Source: CAVVEQ01 sp963747315 (GTDB lineage: Bacteria; Chloroflexota; Anaerolineae; Anaerolineales; Anaerolineaceae). Taken from it: DNA of 64,000 nt. Under the pieces are notes generated by a model that made no database searches, was not told the DNA's origin, and saw nothing but the letters and a program-made list of their open reading frames with translations. Below, in pieces: positions 25,373 to 34,041 of this stretch (positions within the stretch are counted from its first letter, which is position 1; each line of letters begins with the position of its first letter). The position numbers were made by a program, and so were the translations under genes. The stretch is taken from contig CAVVEQ010000013.1 of assembly GCA_963747315.1 (NCBI GenBank), positions 930,001 to 994,000 on the forward strand. The letters run 5' to 3'.

Positions 25373-26599
25373 ATGACAAAAGTTGCAGATCGTTTTATTA
25401 AATACACCCGCATCGATACCCAGTCTGATGAAAATTCTTCAACTTATCCGAGCACAGCGAAACAATTTGACCTGGCCAGAATCCTGGTGAATGAATTGCT
25501 TGCGTTAGGCTTGAAAGATGTGCATGTGGATGATAACTGCTATGTGATGGCCACCCTGCCTTCCAACCAGGATGGCAAGGCTCCCGTGATCGGTTTTATC
25601 GCCCACATGGATACCAGCCCCGATCTGAGCGGAACAGGTGTCAATCCGCAGGTTTGGAAAAATTACGACGGCGATGATATTGTTTTAAACAAAGAAAAGA
25701 ACATCCTTCTGAGTCCGAAGGTTTTTCCAGAACTGGGTCGATATAAAGGGCAAACCCTCATCACCACCGATGGGAATACCCTTCTCGGTGCCGATGATAA
25801 AGCCGGGGTAGCTACGATCATGGCTGCAGTGGAATATCTTGTCAACCATCCCGAATTCACGCACGGGACGATCAAGATCGGATTCACCCCGGATGAAGAG
25901 ATCGGCAGAGGCGTGGACCGTTTTGACGTGAAAAAATTCGGGGCAGATTTCGCCTACACCCTCGATGGAGGAGAGTTGGGCGAATTGGAGTACAACACTT
26001 TTAATGCCGCCACCGCCCGAGTGACCATCCAGGGGAAGATCGTGCACCCCGGATATGCCAAAAACGTCATGAAGAATGCCATTCTAATTGGCATGGAGCT
26101 CCAGGCAATGCTGCCTGAGAATGAACGTCCCGCATATACATCCGGTTGGGAGGGTTTCTACCATCTCATGGACATGCGCGGCGGAGTGGACCAAACTACC
26201 ATGACCTACATCATCCGCGACCACGAACGACCAAAATTTGAGCACATGAAAACCTTATTTCAGGATGCTTTAGCGTTTTTAAACCAAAAATATGGAGAGA
26301 GCACTGTTACCGCGGAGATCACCGACTCGTATTACAACCTGCGGGAGAAGATCGAGCCTGTGTTCCATATCGTTGAGACAGCCGAAAAAGCGATCAAAGC
26401 GGTCGGTCTCACTCCCCGCATCGTTCCTGTCCGTGGTGGTACGGATGGTTCGCGGCTTTCCTTCATGGGATTGCCTACCCCTAACCTTTTCACCGGCGCG
26501 CATAATTTTCACAGCCGCTATGAATTCATACCGGTCGAATCGATGGAAAAATCGGTTGAGGTTGTTTTGAAGATTATTGAAATGTATGCGCAAGGCTAA
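25373..26599 (+). CDS. pepT: Peptidase T (tripeptide aminopeptidase)
   Basis: The 408-residue M20 metallopeptidase matches PepT: FIKYTRIDTQSDE at the start, GFIAHMDTSPD (first zinc His and Asp), TLLGADDKAGVA, GFTPDEEIGRG (catalytic Glu), YTLDGGELGELE, HPGYAKNVM and PVRGGTDGSRLSFMGLPTPN. It releases N-terminal residues from tripeptides in the cytoplasm. It lies 19 nt after the hydrogenase and may be co-transcribed, with a GGACGG-like ribosome site. Confidence 0.96.
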   Translation: MTKVADRFIKYTRIDTQSDENSSTYPSTAKQFDLARILVNELLALGLKDVHVDDNCYVMATLPSNQDGKAPVIGFIAHMDTSPDLSGTGVNPQVWKNYDGDDIVLNKEKNILLSPKVFPELGRYKGQTLITTDGNTLLGADDKAGVATIMAAVEYLVNHPEFTHGTIKIGFTPDEEIGRGVDRFDVKKFGADFAYTLDGGELGELEYNTFNAATARVTIQGKIVHPGYAKNVMKNAILIGMELQAMLPENERPAYTSGWEGFYHLMDMRGGVDQTTMTYIIRDHERPKFEHMKTLFQDALAFLNQKYGESTVTAEITDSYYNLREKIEPVFHIVETAEKAIKAVGLTPRIVPVRGGTDGSRLSFMGLPTPNLFTGAHNFHSRYEFIPVESMEKSVEVVLKIIEMYAQG

Positions 26600-26607
26600 A
26601 TTTAAGG

Positions 26608-27037
26608 TTGAATGAGATGAAATCATTTCGGAAAGAAATCGTGATGAATATCCCAGCGCGCCGGGGATTTGTGAATATCACCCCCCAGGTGCGGGAATGC
26701 CTGCGCGAGAGCGGCATTCAAGAGGGGTTCTGCCTTGTGAATCCCTTGCACATTACCGCATCTGTTTTTATCAATGATGATGAAGATGGATTGCATTATC
26801 GACTATGACCAGTGGCTGGAAAAAATCGCCCCCCACGAACCCGTTTCCAGTTATCGTCACAACCGTACTGGCGAGGATAATGCGGATGCTCATATGAAAC
26901 GCCAGGTGATGGGTCGCGAAGTTGTCGTAGCGGTTACCGGTGGAAAGCTCGACTTCGGCACCTGGGAACAGATCTTTTACGGCGAATTTGATGGTGGTAG
27001 ATCAAAGAAGGTGCTGATCAAGATCATTGGGGAATAA
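26608..27037 (+). CDS. yjbQ: YjbQ/UPF0047 family protein (secondary thiamine-phosphate synthase), frameshifted
   Basis: Two frames make one UPF0047 protein of ~142 residues. The first carries FVNITPQV, GFCLVNPLHITASVFINDDEDGL; the second carries DYDQWLEKIAPH, YRHN, GEDNADAHMKRQVMGREV and GTWEQIFYGEFDGGR. They join near 26800: removing one base from TATCGAC gives H-Y-D-Y-D, as in the family. The conserved His, Glu and Asp residues are thought to form a metal site; homologues rescue thiamine-phosphate synthase mutants, but the true reaction is unclear. It follows pepT by 8 nt and ends at a strong terminator. Confidence 0.82.
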
Positions 27038-27040
27038 AAA

Positions 27041-27080
27041 GACCCCCCCATTCTTAGTTGCTTGGGGGGGTCAGATTTTT
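27041..27080. terminator. Bidirectional rho-independent terminator
   Basis: GACCCCCCC and GGGGGGGTC pair around a 14-nt loop, with T-rich sequence on the plus side and AAAAA before it on the other. It serves convergent yjbQ (plus) and the HlyD-type gene (minus). Confidence 0.9.
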
Positions 27081-27088
27081 ACCAGGCA

Positions 27089-28264
27089 TTACTCGGATAA
27101 ATATTCAACATCAGCGCTCATTCCCGCCCGTAATCCTTCAGGGATTTTATCGAGAATTATGATGGTCTTATAGACCATATCTCCACCAAGAGATGTGGCA
27201 TCTGACGAGATCGCTTTTACTTTTCCTGTTATTGTTTCACCCAATGCCTTTATAGTTATGCGTACCGGTTGTCCAATATTTACCAGGGGTACATCCAATT
27301 CACTCAGATCAGTAGTCTCCACATAATAACTTGTGGGATCAATCACAGCAGCTGCCACAACTCCCGGGGCTGCAAAATCACCTACGTGTAATTTGATATC
27401 AGTTAACACACCATCAAGGGGACTGATCAATCGGGTGTTATTAAGTACCGATTCGGCAATTGCCAGGTTATCTTTCGCATTTTGGAGATTGGTCAATTGA
27501 ATCCCTGTGGCATCTTCTGGAATCGGTTCGCCTTTAAGCGCTGAGAAATACCACTGATTCTCTTTTACAGCGGCAGAAGCAATCGCCAATATTGTGTCGT
27601 TCTTTTGCACTTCCAGAGGAGTTGGTTTCGCTTCCAGGTATTCAAGATTTGTCTTCGCCTGGTCATACGCAGTGCGAGCTGCAGTCAAGCGTGTGAGAGC
27701 AGCTATATAATTTGGATCGTCCTTGGCAAGATTCTGGAAATTTTTAAAAAAGGTCTCTGCATTTTCAAGATTACCACTAGCTATGGTAAAGTTGGAATCC
27801 GCTTTATCGACCATATCATCAGAACCACGGCGGGTTACCCAGGTAAGAACCCTGTTTTTTGCGTCTTTTTCCTCTTTCTGCGAAACTACCAAAGCATTTT
27901 CAGCAGCAGCAATCGCGGCAGGGGATGTCAATTCATTCAGGGTGCGTTTTGCCTGGTCGTATTGAGCCTTCGCAACCGTATTTTCGAGCTCCACCAGGAT
28001 TTCACCTTTTGTGACCTTATCACCAATGGCAGCATTTACTTTCTCTACTTTCCCACCCTGGACGAAAGCCAGGTGGGCTTTTCTTTCGGGGGTTACAATC
28101 CCCGAAGCAGAAACACCAATTGAAGAAGACGTGTCTGGCACTGAAGTACCAGAAGCACTTTGACCATCCAACACTACCGTCGGAATAGTGTCATTCCCCT
28201 GTCCTGCGCTGCACGCTGAGAGAACAAGAATAAACGCGGCAATTAAAATGATTCGAATTTTCAT
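27089..28264 (-). CDS. HlyD/MacA-type adaptor lipoprotein of ABC efflux system
   Basis: The 391-residue protein starts with a lipoprotein signal ending LSAC (lipobox), then a Ser/Thr-rich linker, a split lipoyl domain (ASGIVTPERKAHLAFVQGG and GVLTDIKLHVGDFAAPG), a long coiled-coil hairpin (residues ~110-240) and beta-barrel and proximal domains with VDIPLV-like strands. It is the extracytoplasmic partner of the ATPase and two permeases upstream, as MacA is to MacB. The organism is thought to have one membrane, so it may extend into the wall rather than to an outer-membrane channel. The start lies 1 nt after the ATPase stop. Confidence 0.88.
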   Translation of the reverse strand: MKIRIILIAAFILVLSACSAGQGNDTIPTVVLDGQSASGTSVPDTSSSIGVSASGIVTPERKAHLAFVQGGKVEKVNAAIGDKVTKGEILVELENTVAKAQYDQAKRTLNELTSPAAIAAAENALVVSQKEEKDAKNRVLTWVTRRGSDDMVDKADSNFTIASGNLENAETFFKNFQNLAKDDPNYIAALTRLTAARTAYDQAKTNLEYLEAKPTPLEVQKNDTILAIASAAVKENQWYFSALKGEPIPEDATGIQLTNLQNAKDNLAIAESVLNNTRLISPLDGVLTDIKLHVGDFAAPGVVAAAVIDPTSYYVETTDLSELDVPLVNIGQPVRITIKALGETITGKVKAISSDATSLGGDMVYKTIIILDKIPEGLRAGMSADVEYLSE

Positions 28265-28265
28265 A

Positions 28266-28970
28266 TTATTTTCCCTTTTTGTTTTTCCCTTCTATTTTAT
28301 CCTGAACAACTAAACCGTCCTGAAGTTGTACAACCCTGCGGCCATATTTGATCACTCGCGGATCGTGGGAAGCAAATATGAAGGTAACCCCGGTTTCCTT
28401 GTTTAGCCGGTTCATGATCTCCATCACCTGTTCGCCGTTGGCGGTATCCAGGTTAGCGGTGGGTTCATCAGCCAGGATCATGCTCGGCTTCGAAGCCAAT
28501 GCCCGCGCAATTGCCACTCGTTGCTGCTCACCACCACTCAGTTGGTCGGGTTTGTGGTGAGCCCGGTCAGAAAGATTTACCGCTGCCAGCAACTCCAGAA
28601 CCCGAACTTTGCGTTCGTCTGTCTTTAGCCCATTTAATAAAAGTGGCATTTCGATATTTTCGTAAGCTGTCAGAGTGGGTATCAGGGCAAAAAATTGGAA
28701 GATAAATCCAATCGTCCCTCGGCGCACGTCTGCACGTTGGCTCCGATTTAATGTGGAGACATCCTTCCCATTCACAAATACTTTTCCGGATGTTGGTTGA
28801 TCCAGGCATCCCATGAGCTGTAACAGGGTGGTTTTACCCGAACCGGAAGGACCGACGAGTGCAGTGAATTCTCCGGAGGCTATGCTCAGGGAAACCCCCC
28901 GAAGTGCCTGGGTTTCAATCTCGCCGATCGTGTAATTACGCGTCACATTTTCAACTTTGGTTACTTCCAT
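28266..28970 (-). CDS. MacB/LolD-type ABC transporter ATPase
   Basis: The 234-residue ATPase (start ATG 28970 with AAGGAG 6 nt upstream) has Walker A GPSGSGKTT, Q-loop FIFQFFALIPTLTAYEN, signature LSGGEQQRVAIARAL, Walker B MILADEPTANLD and the switch His in FASHD. This sequence type powers mechanotransmission permeases with an FtsX-like domain. It lies in an operon with two permeases and the adaptor. Confidence 0.93.
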   Translation of the reverse strand: MEVTKVENVTRNYTIGEIETQALRGVSLSIASGEFTALVGPSGSGKTTLLQLMGCLDQPTSGKVFVNGKDVSTLNRSQRADVRRGTIGFIFQFFALIPTLTAYENIEMPLLLNGLKTDERKVRVLELLAAVNLSDRAHHKPDQLSGGEQQRVAIARALASKPSMILADEPTANLDTANGEQVMEIMNRLNKETGVTFIFASHDPRVIKYGRRVVQLQDGLVVQDKIEGKNKKGK

Positions 28971-28987
28971 TTCTAACTCCTTGTTCC

Positions 28988-30205
28988 TTATTGTGCGTTT
29001 CTCAATGCGTCCACCGGTTCCATCCTCGCCGCCAACCATGCTGGATAAATCGCAGCCAGCAGGGCGACGATGAGAGTAAGTGTGGTCAGACTGATACCCG
29101 CTGAAAGAGTCAAATACGCATAAATCCTATCTCCAGTGGTAAATCCAGTTAAACCGAAATTTCCAATATACACACCGAAATAGGTCAGATAAGCCACAAC
29201 GAGCCCGCCGAGGATCCATCCTATGATGATCCCGCCAAAGGCAAGGATCGCGGATTCAATAAAGAAAACACCCATGATGTTGCGGCTTTTCATCCCGATA
29301 GCCGAGAGGATCCCGATCTCCCGCGTCCGTTCGTAAACCGCCATGATCAAGGTGTTGATGATCACAGTCGCAGTGATCGCCAGGATGATCAAATAGAACA
29401 GGTACACGAATGAATCGGCGTATTGTTGGAACTCCATAATGAAACTGTTTAAGGCAGACCAGGATACGACCTTCAAACCCGTAGCTTGAATTGCAGCGAT
29501 CACCGCGTCCGTCTGACTTTTATCCTTCAAAAGGATGAATATGATGCTGGCGTGATCGCCCGCCTTTGTGATTGCCTGGGCTTTCGCCAATGGCAGAAAA
29601 ATTACAACCCTGTCCAATGAGGAGGATTCTGTGGAATAGATACCCCGAATTGTGAATTGCTGCTGATCCACATCTCCGTTGGAAGTATTGACCAGTAAAT
29701 TGATCGTATCACCCGGGTTGAGTTTGTATTGATTTGCCAGGGGTTTTCCGATCAAAATCCCGCTGTTATCATCCGCTTGTAAAAACTCGCCAGCTACCAT
29801 CCCTTTCAGATAAGGCTCATTCGCAGGGGAGGCAGGATCAATCCCCACCACCCTGACGCCACTGGAAGCATTCCCCTCGGAAACAACCCCGCTGGCGAAA
29901 AGCCGGGGAGTTGCGGCAAGTACAGGCAGGGTGCTGGATATCTGACCAGCGATCTGGTTTGGATTTGCGACCAAATCCTCCCAAACAAGGCTGTTCTTGT
30001 TCTTGTCATAATTCTGGGATTGAATCTGGATATGCCCAGTATCCAATTTGATGGAAGTTGCCATGCTTCCCCTGATTTCACCTTCTATAAACGAGGCGAA
30101 CATCAGCAACAATGTTAATCCCAACCCCAACGCCACAGCAGAAAAAATGGACCTTCGTTTATGGCGTAAGATATCACGATATGCCATTTTTAATAATTGT
30201 CTCAT
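28988..30205 (-). CDS. FtsX/MacB-like ABC permease 2
   Basis: The 405-residue protein has the LolC/MacB plan: one N-terminal membrane helix after AYRDILRHKRRS, a large extracytoplasmic MacB-PCD domain (about residues 45-260), and three C-terminal helices with the YERTREIGILSAIGMKSRNI motif. ATG 30205 has GAGG 5-6 nt upstream; a GTG at 30217 overlapping the previous stop is possible. It is about 410 residues like its upstream paralogue, so the pair probably forms a heterodimer. The substrate is unknown. Confidence 0.88.
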   Translation of the reverse strand: MRQLLKMAYRDILRHKRRSIFSAVALGLGLTLLLMFASFIEGEIRGSMATSIKLDTGHIQIQSQNYDKNKNSLVWEDLVANPNQIAGQISSTLPVLAATPRLFASGVVSEGNASSGVRVVGIDPASPANEPYLKGMVAGEFLQADDNSGILIGKPLANQYKLNPGDTINLLVNTSNGDVDQQQFTIRGIYSTESSSLDRVVIFLPLAKAQAITKAGDHASIIFILLKDKSQTDAVIAAIQATGLKVVSWSALNSFIMEFQQYADSFVYLFYLIILAITATVIINTLIMAVYERTREIGILSAIGMKSRNIMGVFFIESAILAFGGIIIGWILGGLVVAYLTYFGVYIGNFGLTGFTTGDRIYAYLTLSAGISLTTLTLIVALLAAIYPAWLAARMEPVDALRNAQ

Positions 30206-30213
30206 CACATACC

Positions 30214-31443
30214 TCACACGTAATGCAGAGCTTCAGCCGGTTCCCGGTGAGATGCCTCCCAAGCCGGATAAAATGCCGCAGCAATCGAAACAAACAACAT
30301 CACAATTACCCTGCCCGCTATCTTTTCCAAACCGAGAGAGGGGTAGATCTTGCCGCTTATCAGTGCTGCATATTCGGTGATATTTGAGAATTTTGAAAAA
30401 TCCATCCCAACCTGCTGAAACAGGAAGTTGAACACAAGCCCAAATAGGATTCCGGCTGTTATCCCCACCAGACCGATGAGCGCACCTTCCAGGAGGAACA
30501 GGAGGTTGATCCCGCCCGGCCGGATGCCCATCGCCCCCAGAAAACCGATCTCGCGGGTACGCTCATAGACAGCCATCAGGAGCATGTTGAGAATCCCGAT
30601 CCCGGCGATGAGGATAATCACGAAACTAAAAACATTCATCGCCCCGCTTTTGGTTGTGATCGCGGAGGTTAGCTCCGGGTATTTGGTTTGCCAGGAGCCG
30701 ATATCCGTTTCGGGGAATTGACCTGTGATGCCTGCGATGACTGGTTTTTCCTTTCCGATATTCGCCAGGGTTACCATCACCATGGTCGATCTGCCGTCCA
30801 GGTTATAAAGCTGTTGGGCTTCCTGAAGAGACATGTAAACGATCCCTTTCTCAAGCTCCGGCATATTCACATCATAGATCCCCCCCACCGTCATGGTCCG
30901 TTTACGCATCTGGTTGTGGGCATCCCGCCCGATCAATGTGAATTTTTCCCCTGTCTGGACGTTCAATTCATCAGCAAGTCCTTTGCCGATAAAAACCAGA
31001 TCGCGATCATCGGATTGGAGGTACTCTCCGGAAAACACATTCTTGGATAATACGCTCAGGGGAGCCTCCAGTTCCGGCTCGATCCCGATGATGCTCACCC
31101 CAAAAGATCCCTCCCGGCTGGTCGCCAGTCCGTCGGTTTCTATGCGACGGGAAGCGCCAACCACGTTCGGCAGGGTGAGAGCGTAAGCTGCGATCTTTTC
31201 GTCGTCGCTCAGCGGCATGATCGGATTGGACATACTTTTTTCAGAATACCCGCCTTCATGTACCTGGATATTCCCACCCAGGATCTTGACCGCATTACCA
31301 TAGATGGCGTCTGTGAAACCTGCTAGCAATCCGTCGTAGAACATCATCAGCCACATGCACATGGCCAGCGCAACAACAATGATGATCGTTCTGCGCTTAT
31401 GGCGCCAGATGTTGCGCCAAGCTAAACGTAAATAGAGTCTCAT
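30214..31443 (-). CDS. FtsX/MacB-like ABC permease 1
   Basis: The 409-residue paralogue of the next gene has the same plan: WRNIWRHKRRT start, N-terminal helix, extracytoplasmic domain with VVGASRRIETDGLA and GKGLADELNVQTGEKF, then three membrane helices with YERTREIGFLGAMGIRPGG. It overlaps the second permease's possible GTG start and follows the TetR gene by 34 nt. Confidence 0.88.
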   Translation of the reverse strand: MRLYLRLAWRNIWRHKRRTIIIVVALAMCMWLMMFYDGLLAGFTDAIYGNAVKILGGNIQVHEGGYSEKSMSNPIMPLSDDEKIAAYALTLPNVVGASRRIETDGLATSREGSFGVSIIGIEPELEAPLSVLSKNVFSGEYLQSDDRDLVFIGKGLADELNVQTGEKFTLIGRDAHNQMRKRTMTVGGIYDVNMPELEKGIVYMSLQEAQQLYNLDGRSTMVMVTLANIGKEKPVIAGITGQFPETDIGSWQTKYPELTSAITTKSGAMNVFSFVIILIAGIGILNMLLMAVYERTREIGFLGAMGIRPGGINLLFLLEGALIGLVGITAGILFGLVFNFLFQQVGMDFSKFSNITEYAALISGKIYPSLGLEKIAGRVIVMLFVSIAAAFYPAWEASHREPAEALHYV

Positions 31444-31477
31444 TGATAACCTCCACGTCCATTAAATATACTCCTGT

Positions 31478-32182
31478 TCACGGCATGATCCACTGCTTCA
31501 AAAAGGGTTCCTGGATGAGAACGATCGACCCTTTTGGAACACCGAGAGTGCGTTCGATCGCATCTGTGTATGCTCTTGTGACAGAGATCATGAATTGCGT
31601 ATATTGTTCCCGGCTTAGTTGTGGATTTGGCTCAACCGAGTTCAGGATCGCTCTACCCAATTCATCTCCCAGGCTAAGCATCAGGGAGTAGACCACCTTT
31701 GCCGCCATCACCGGGTCCTCCACCTGCATGCATCCTTCCCGGATCCCCTGGTTGATCAACCTGATCAGGTGCGGTGTAAGGAATTCTGTGCCGGCGGAAA
31801 CCATTTTTTGTCTCAGAAGGGAGTTTTCATCCTTGAACCAAACCCGCAGAAGCTGGATCATATAATCTTTTTGAGCCAGTTTCCAGCTGGCTACAGTATC
31901 AAAATACCTGGTCAGCTTTTCCAGACTGCCAAGTGAAGTATCATCGAGGATTGGATTGACCATGGCGGAAGCATTTTCTATTGAACGCGAGGTCAATCCC
32001 TCGAGGAGGGCATGCTTGGATCGAAAATAATGGTAAAAGGCGCCCTTTGAAATGTTTAAGTCATCCAGGATATCCTGGATGGTCATAGCTTCATACCCTT
32101 TGGAATAGATCAACTTCTGGGCGGAATCCAGGATTTCATTGCGCCGATCAATATAATCATGTTCATTGCTAATTCTGGGCAT
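31478..32182 (-). CDS. TetR-family repressor of the ABC efflux operon
   Basis: The 234-residue protein has an N-terminal TetR helix-turn-helix: ILDSAQKLIYSKGYEAMTIQ, then DILDDLNISKGAFYHYFRSKHALLEG. The C-terminal ligand domain is not similar to anything I can name. A perfect 39-bp palindrome begins 7 bp before its start codon, so it most likely represses its own operon, made of itself, two permeases, ATPase and adaptor, until an efflux substrate binds. Confidence 0.9.
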   Translation of the reverse strand: MPRISNEHDYIDRRNEILDSAQKLIYSKGYEAMTIQDILDDLNISKGAFYHYFRSKHALLEGLTSRSIENASAMVNPILDDTSLGSLEKLTRYFDTVASWKLAQKDYMIQLLRVWFKDENSLLRQKMVSAGTEFLTPHLIRLINQGIREGCMQVEDPVMAAKVVYSLMLSLGDELGRAILNSVEPNPQLSREQYTQFMISVTRAYTDAIERTLGVPKGSIVLIQEPFLKQWIMP

Positions 32183-32188
32183 GAATTT

Positions 32189-32227
32189 ATCACCATAATA
32201 AACCGACGGTCGGTTTATTATGGTGAT
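32189..32227. promoter_or_regulatory. 39-bp perfect palindrome, TetR operator
   Basis: Each arm is 19 bp, starting ATCACCATAATAAACCGAC, around a single central G, with no mismatch. The centre AAACCGAC-G-GTCGGTTT is the kind bound by TetR/QacR/AcrR repressors. It sits immediately upstream of the TetR gene and must overlap its promoter. Confidence 0.85.
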
Positions 32228-32284
32228 TATACACCTTTCGATAAAGAAATCAAGGGACTAAGGATACATGATCGGGATCAGGAG

Positions 32285-32797
32285 TTATTTCTTCCTGAGC
32301 ATCGATCGCTGAGAGATTATCCCCAATACAAGGAGAATCATCAAACCAGCAGTGGATACCACTACCCCCAATTTGGTGAATTGATTCAAACTGGTAATCA
32401 CGGAATTCGCCCCGATCCAGGCAGTCATGATGATCAAGCCCCAGTCGAAGAAAAAACGCACCAGCAAGAAACCGATAAATGCCCCAATCAACGCCATTAA
32501 CAACCAGTTCCAGCTAACCCCGAAAATCCCCAACAGGAGGGGTAATCCAGCAGCACCTGCCAGAGCGCCAATGACATATCCCACCATTCGGATGAACTTA
32601 ACCGCCAGCCAGCCAAGAATGATTCCCCCGATGGCAGAAATGATGATCCCCGCCCAACCCGCATCCTTGAAAATGGCTTCGAATAGATTCATGCCGAATA
32701 CAAAAGCCGCCAGACCTGCAGCCAGCCAGAAGAATTTTCTTCCGGCGAAGAGAAGCAGCAAACCTGCGCCTATTGAAAATATTGATGTCCAATCCAT
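32285..32797 (-). CDS. Glycine-rich membrane protein, DUF4203-like
   Basis: The 170-residue protein (ATG 32797 chosen because GGAGG lies just before it) has about six short membrane helices rich in Gly and Ala, such as IFSIGAGLLLLFAGRKFFWL and ALAGAAGLPLLLGIFG. It resembles DUF4203/TMEM198-type proteins, whose function is unknown. It lies between the TetR operator and the small plus-strand gene, transcribed toward the operator. Confidence 0.6.
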   Translation of the reverse strand: MDWTSIFSIGAGLLLLFAGRKFFWLAAGLAAFVFGMNLFEAIFKDAGWAGIIISAIGGIILGWLAVKFIRMVGYVIGALAGAAGLPLLLGIFGVSWNWLLMALIGAFIGFLLVRFFFDWGLIIMTAWIGANSVITSLNQFTKLGVVVSTAGLMILLVLGIISQRSMLRKK

Positions 32798-32967
32798 GCT
32801 AACCTCCAATAATTCTCGAACTTTTGCGGTTAGATTATAGCCCAACCATGCTTGAGAGAAATCAGCTCTATACCTTCCAGCTTGAACTTGTACTCAAAAC
32901 CTGATACTATAAATTAAGGTAAAATTAATCAATCAGTTAGAATAATCAAAAAAAGGAGTACTTCGCC

Positions 32968-33255
32968 ATGTGTTGTTTCTTTCTTGTCCTGATGTTCCTT
33001 GGTCCACGTGTTGGCATTCTGGTTTTCTGGCTTTTCCCATACGGGCAGGCTATGATGAGATTGGCCTTTGAAAACTGGTTCTGGCCGGTGATCGGGCTGA
33101 TTTTCATGCCATGGACTACCCTGATGTACACCATTGTATATGGCTCGAATGGGATGATTGGATTTGATTGGGTATGGGTCGGACTCGGAATCGTTGCTGA
33201 CATCGCCTCCTATTCCGGCGGCGCCTGGAAACGGAAAGAAGTCCCGGGTTATTAA
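32968..33255 (+). CDS. Small membrane protein of unknown function
   Basis: The 95-residue protein has about three hydrophobic segments (residues 4-25, 36-58, 64-80) and a short basic tail GGAWKRKEVPGY. AAAGGAG stands 10 nt before the ATG, and a terminator follows the stop, so it is a real single-gene unit. I do not recognise the family. Confidence 0.65.
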   Translation: MCCFFLVLMFLGPRVGILVFWLFPYGQAMMRLAFENWFWPVIGLIFMPWTTLMYTIVYGSNGMIGFDWVWVGLGIVADIASYSGGAWKRKEVPGY

Positions 33256-33282
33256 TCCCAGATAATTATTCAATTTGTTTTC

Positions 33283-33320
33283 AAACGGACCTGAAGAAAT
33301 CAAAAACAGGTCCGTTTATT
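33283..33320 (+). terminator. Rho-independent terminator
   Basis: AAACGGACCTG and CAGGTCCGTTT form a perfect 11-bp stem around a 13-nt loop, followed by TATT. It ends the small membrane-protein transcript. Confidence 0.7.
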
Positions 33321-33384
33321 CATTTTCCATCTATAATTCGCTCCATCAAAGTTTTTTCAAAATGACCAGACAGGAGAATCAAGC

Positions 33385-34041
33385 ATGCCGCGAAAACAGA
33401 CAGCAGGTGATATCGCTGTGATCGGTCTTGGTCGATTCGGTTCCTCTCTTGCGCTACGCTTAACCGCGCTGGGAAGACATGTCCTAGGATGCGACAAAAA
33501 CCCTGACACGGTAAAAGTACTGGCGAATGAGATCGCTGAGGCAGTCATTCTGGACGCTCAGGATGAAAACGCCCTTCGAATGGTTGGTATCACATCATTT
33601 AATACTGTGATCGTTGCTCTTTCCCACGAATTTGAATATAACGCCCTGGTGACAGCCTCTCTGAAGAAATTGGGTATACCTCATGTGATCAGCGTCGCAG
33701 ATTCACAGCGCCACCGTGAGATCCTTACCGCGATCGGTGCCGACCGGGTGATCCTACCCCAGGAGGAAGCCGCCAATCAACTGGCCGAGGAATTATCCGC
33801 GCCGGGAATTCTCGAGATCATGAATCTGGATCCCCAATTTCGCTTGATCGAAATAAAAACCCCCGCTGGATTGGTGGGGAAAGCCTTTAACTCAAGTTCA
33901 CGGTTTGAAATCTCGTTGCTTTTAATCATTCGTGAAGGGAATTTAATCGTTTCTCCTGAAGAGTCCATCATCCTCGGCAAAGATGATATTCTGGTTGTTG
34001 TCGGTCAACAAAAAAATCTGGTTAATTTCAGCTTGATCTGA
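33385..34041 (+). CDS. ktrA: Potassium uptake regulatory subunit (KtrA/TrkA, RCK)
   Basis: The 218-residue protein has an N-terminal Rossmann RCK-N domain (IAVIGLGRFGSSLALRLTALG, then GCDKNPD) and a C-terminal RCK-C/TrkA-C domain from about residue 138. The dinucleotide-binding loop and octameric gating ring are characteristic of KtrA. It controls the channel subunit encoded 1 nt downstream (overlapping stop/start). AGGAG lies upstream of the ATG. Confidence 0.92.
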   Translation: MPRKQTAGDIAVIGLGRFGSSLALRLTALGRHVLGCDKNPDTVKVLANEIAEAVILDAQDENALRMVGITSFNTVIVALSHEFEYNALVTASLKKLGIPHVISVADSQRHREILTAIGADRVILPQEEAANQLAEELSAPGILEIMNLDPQFRLIEIKTPAGLVGKAFNSSSRFEISLLLIIREGNLIVSPEESIILGKDDILVVVGQQKNLVNFSLI

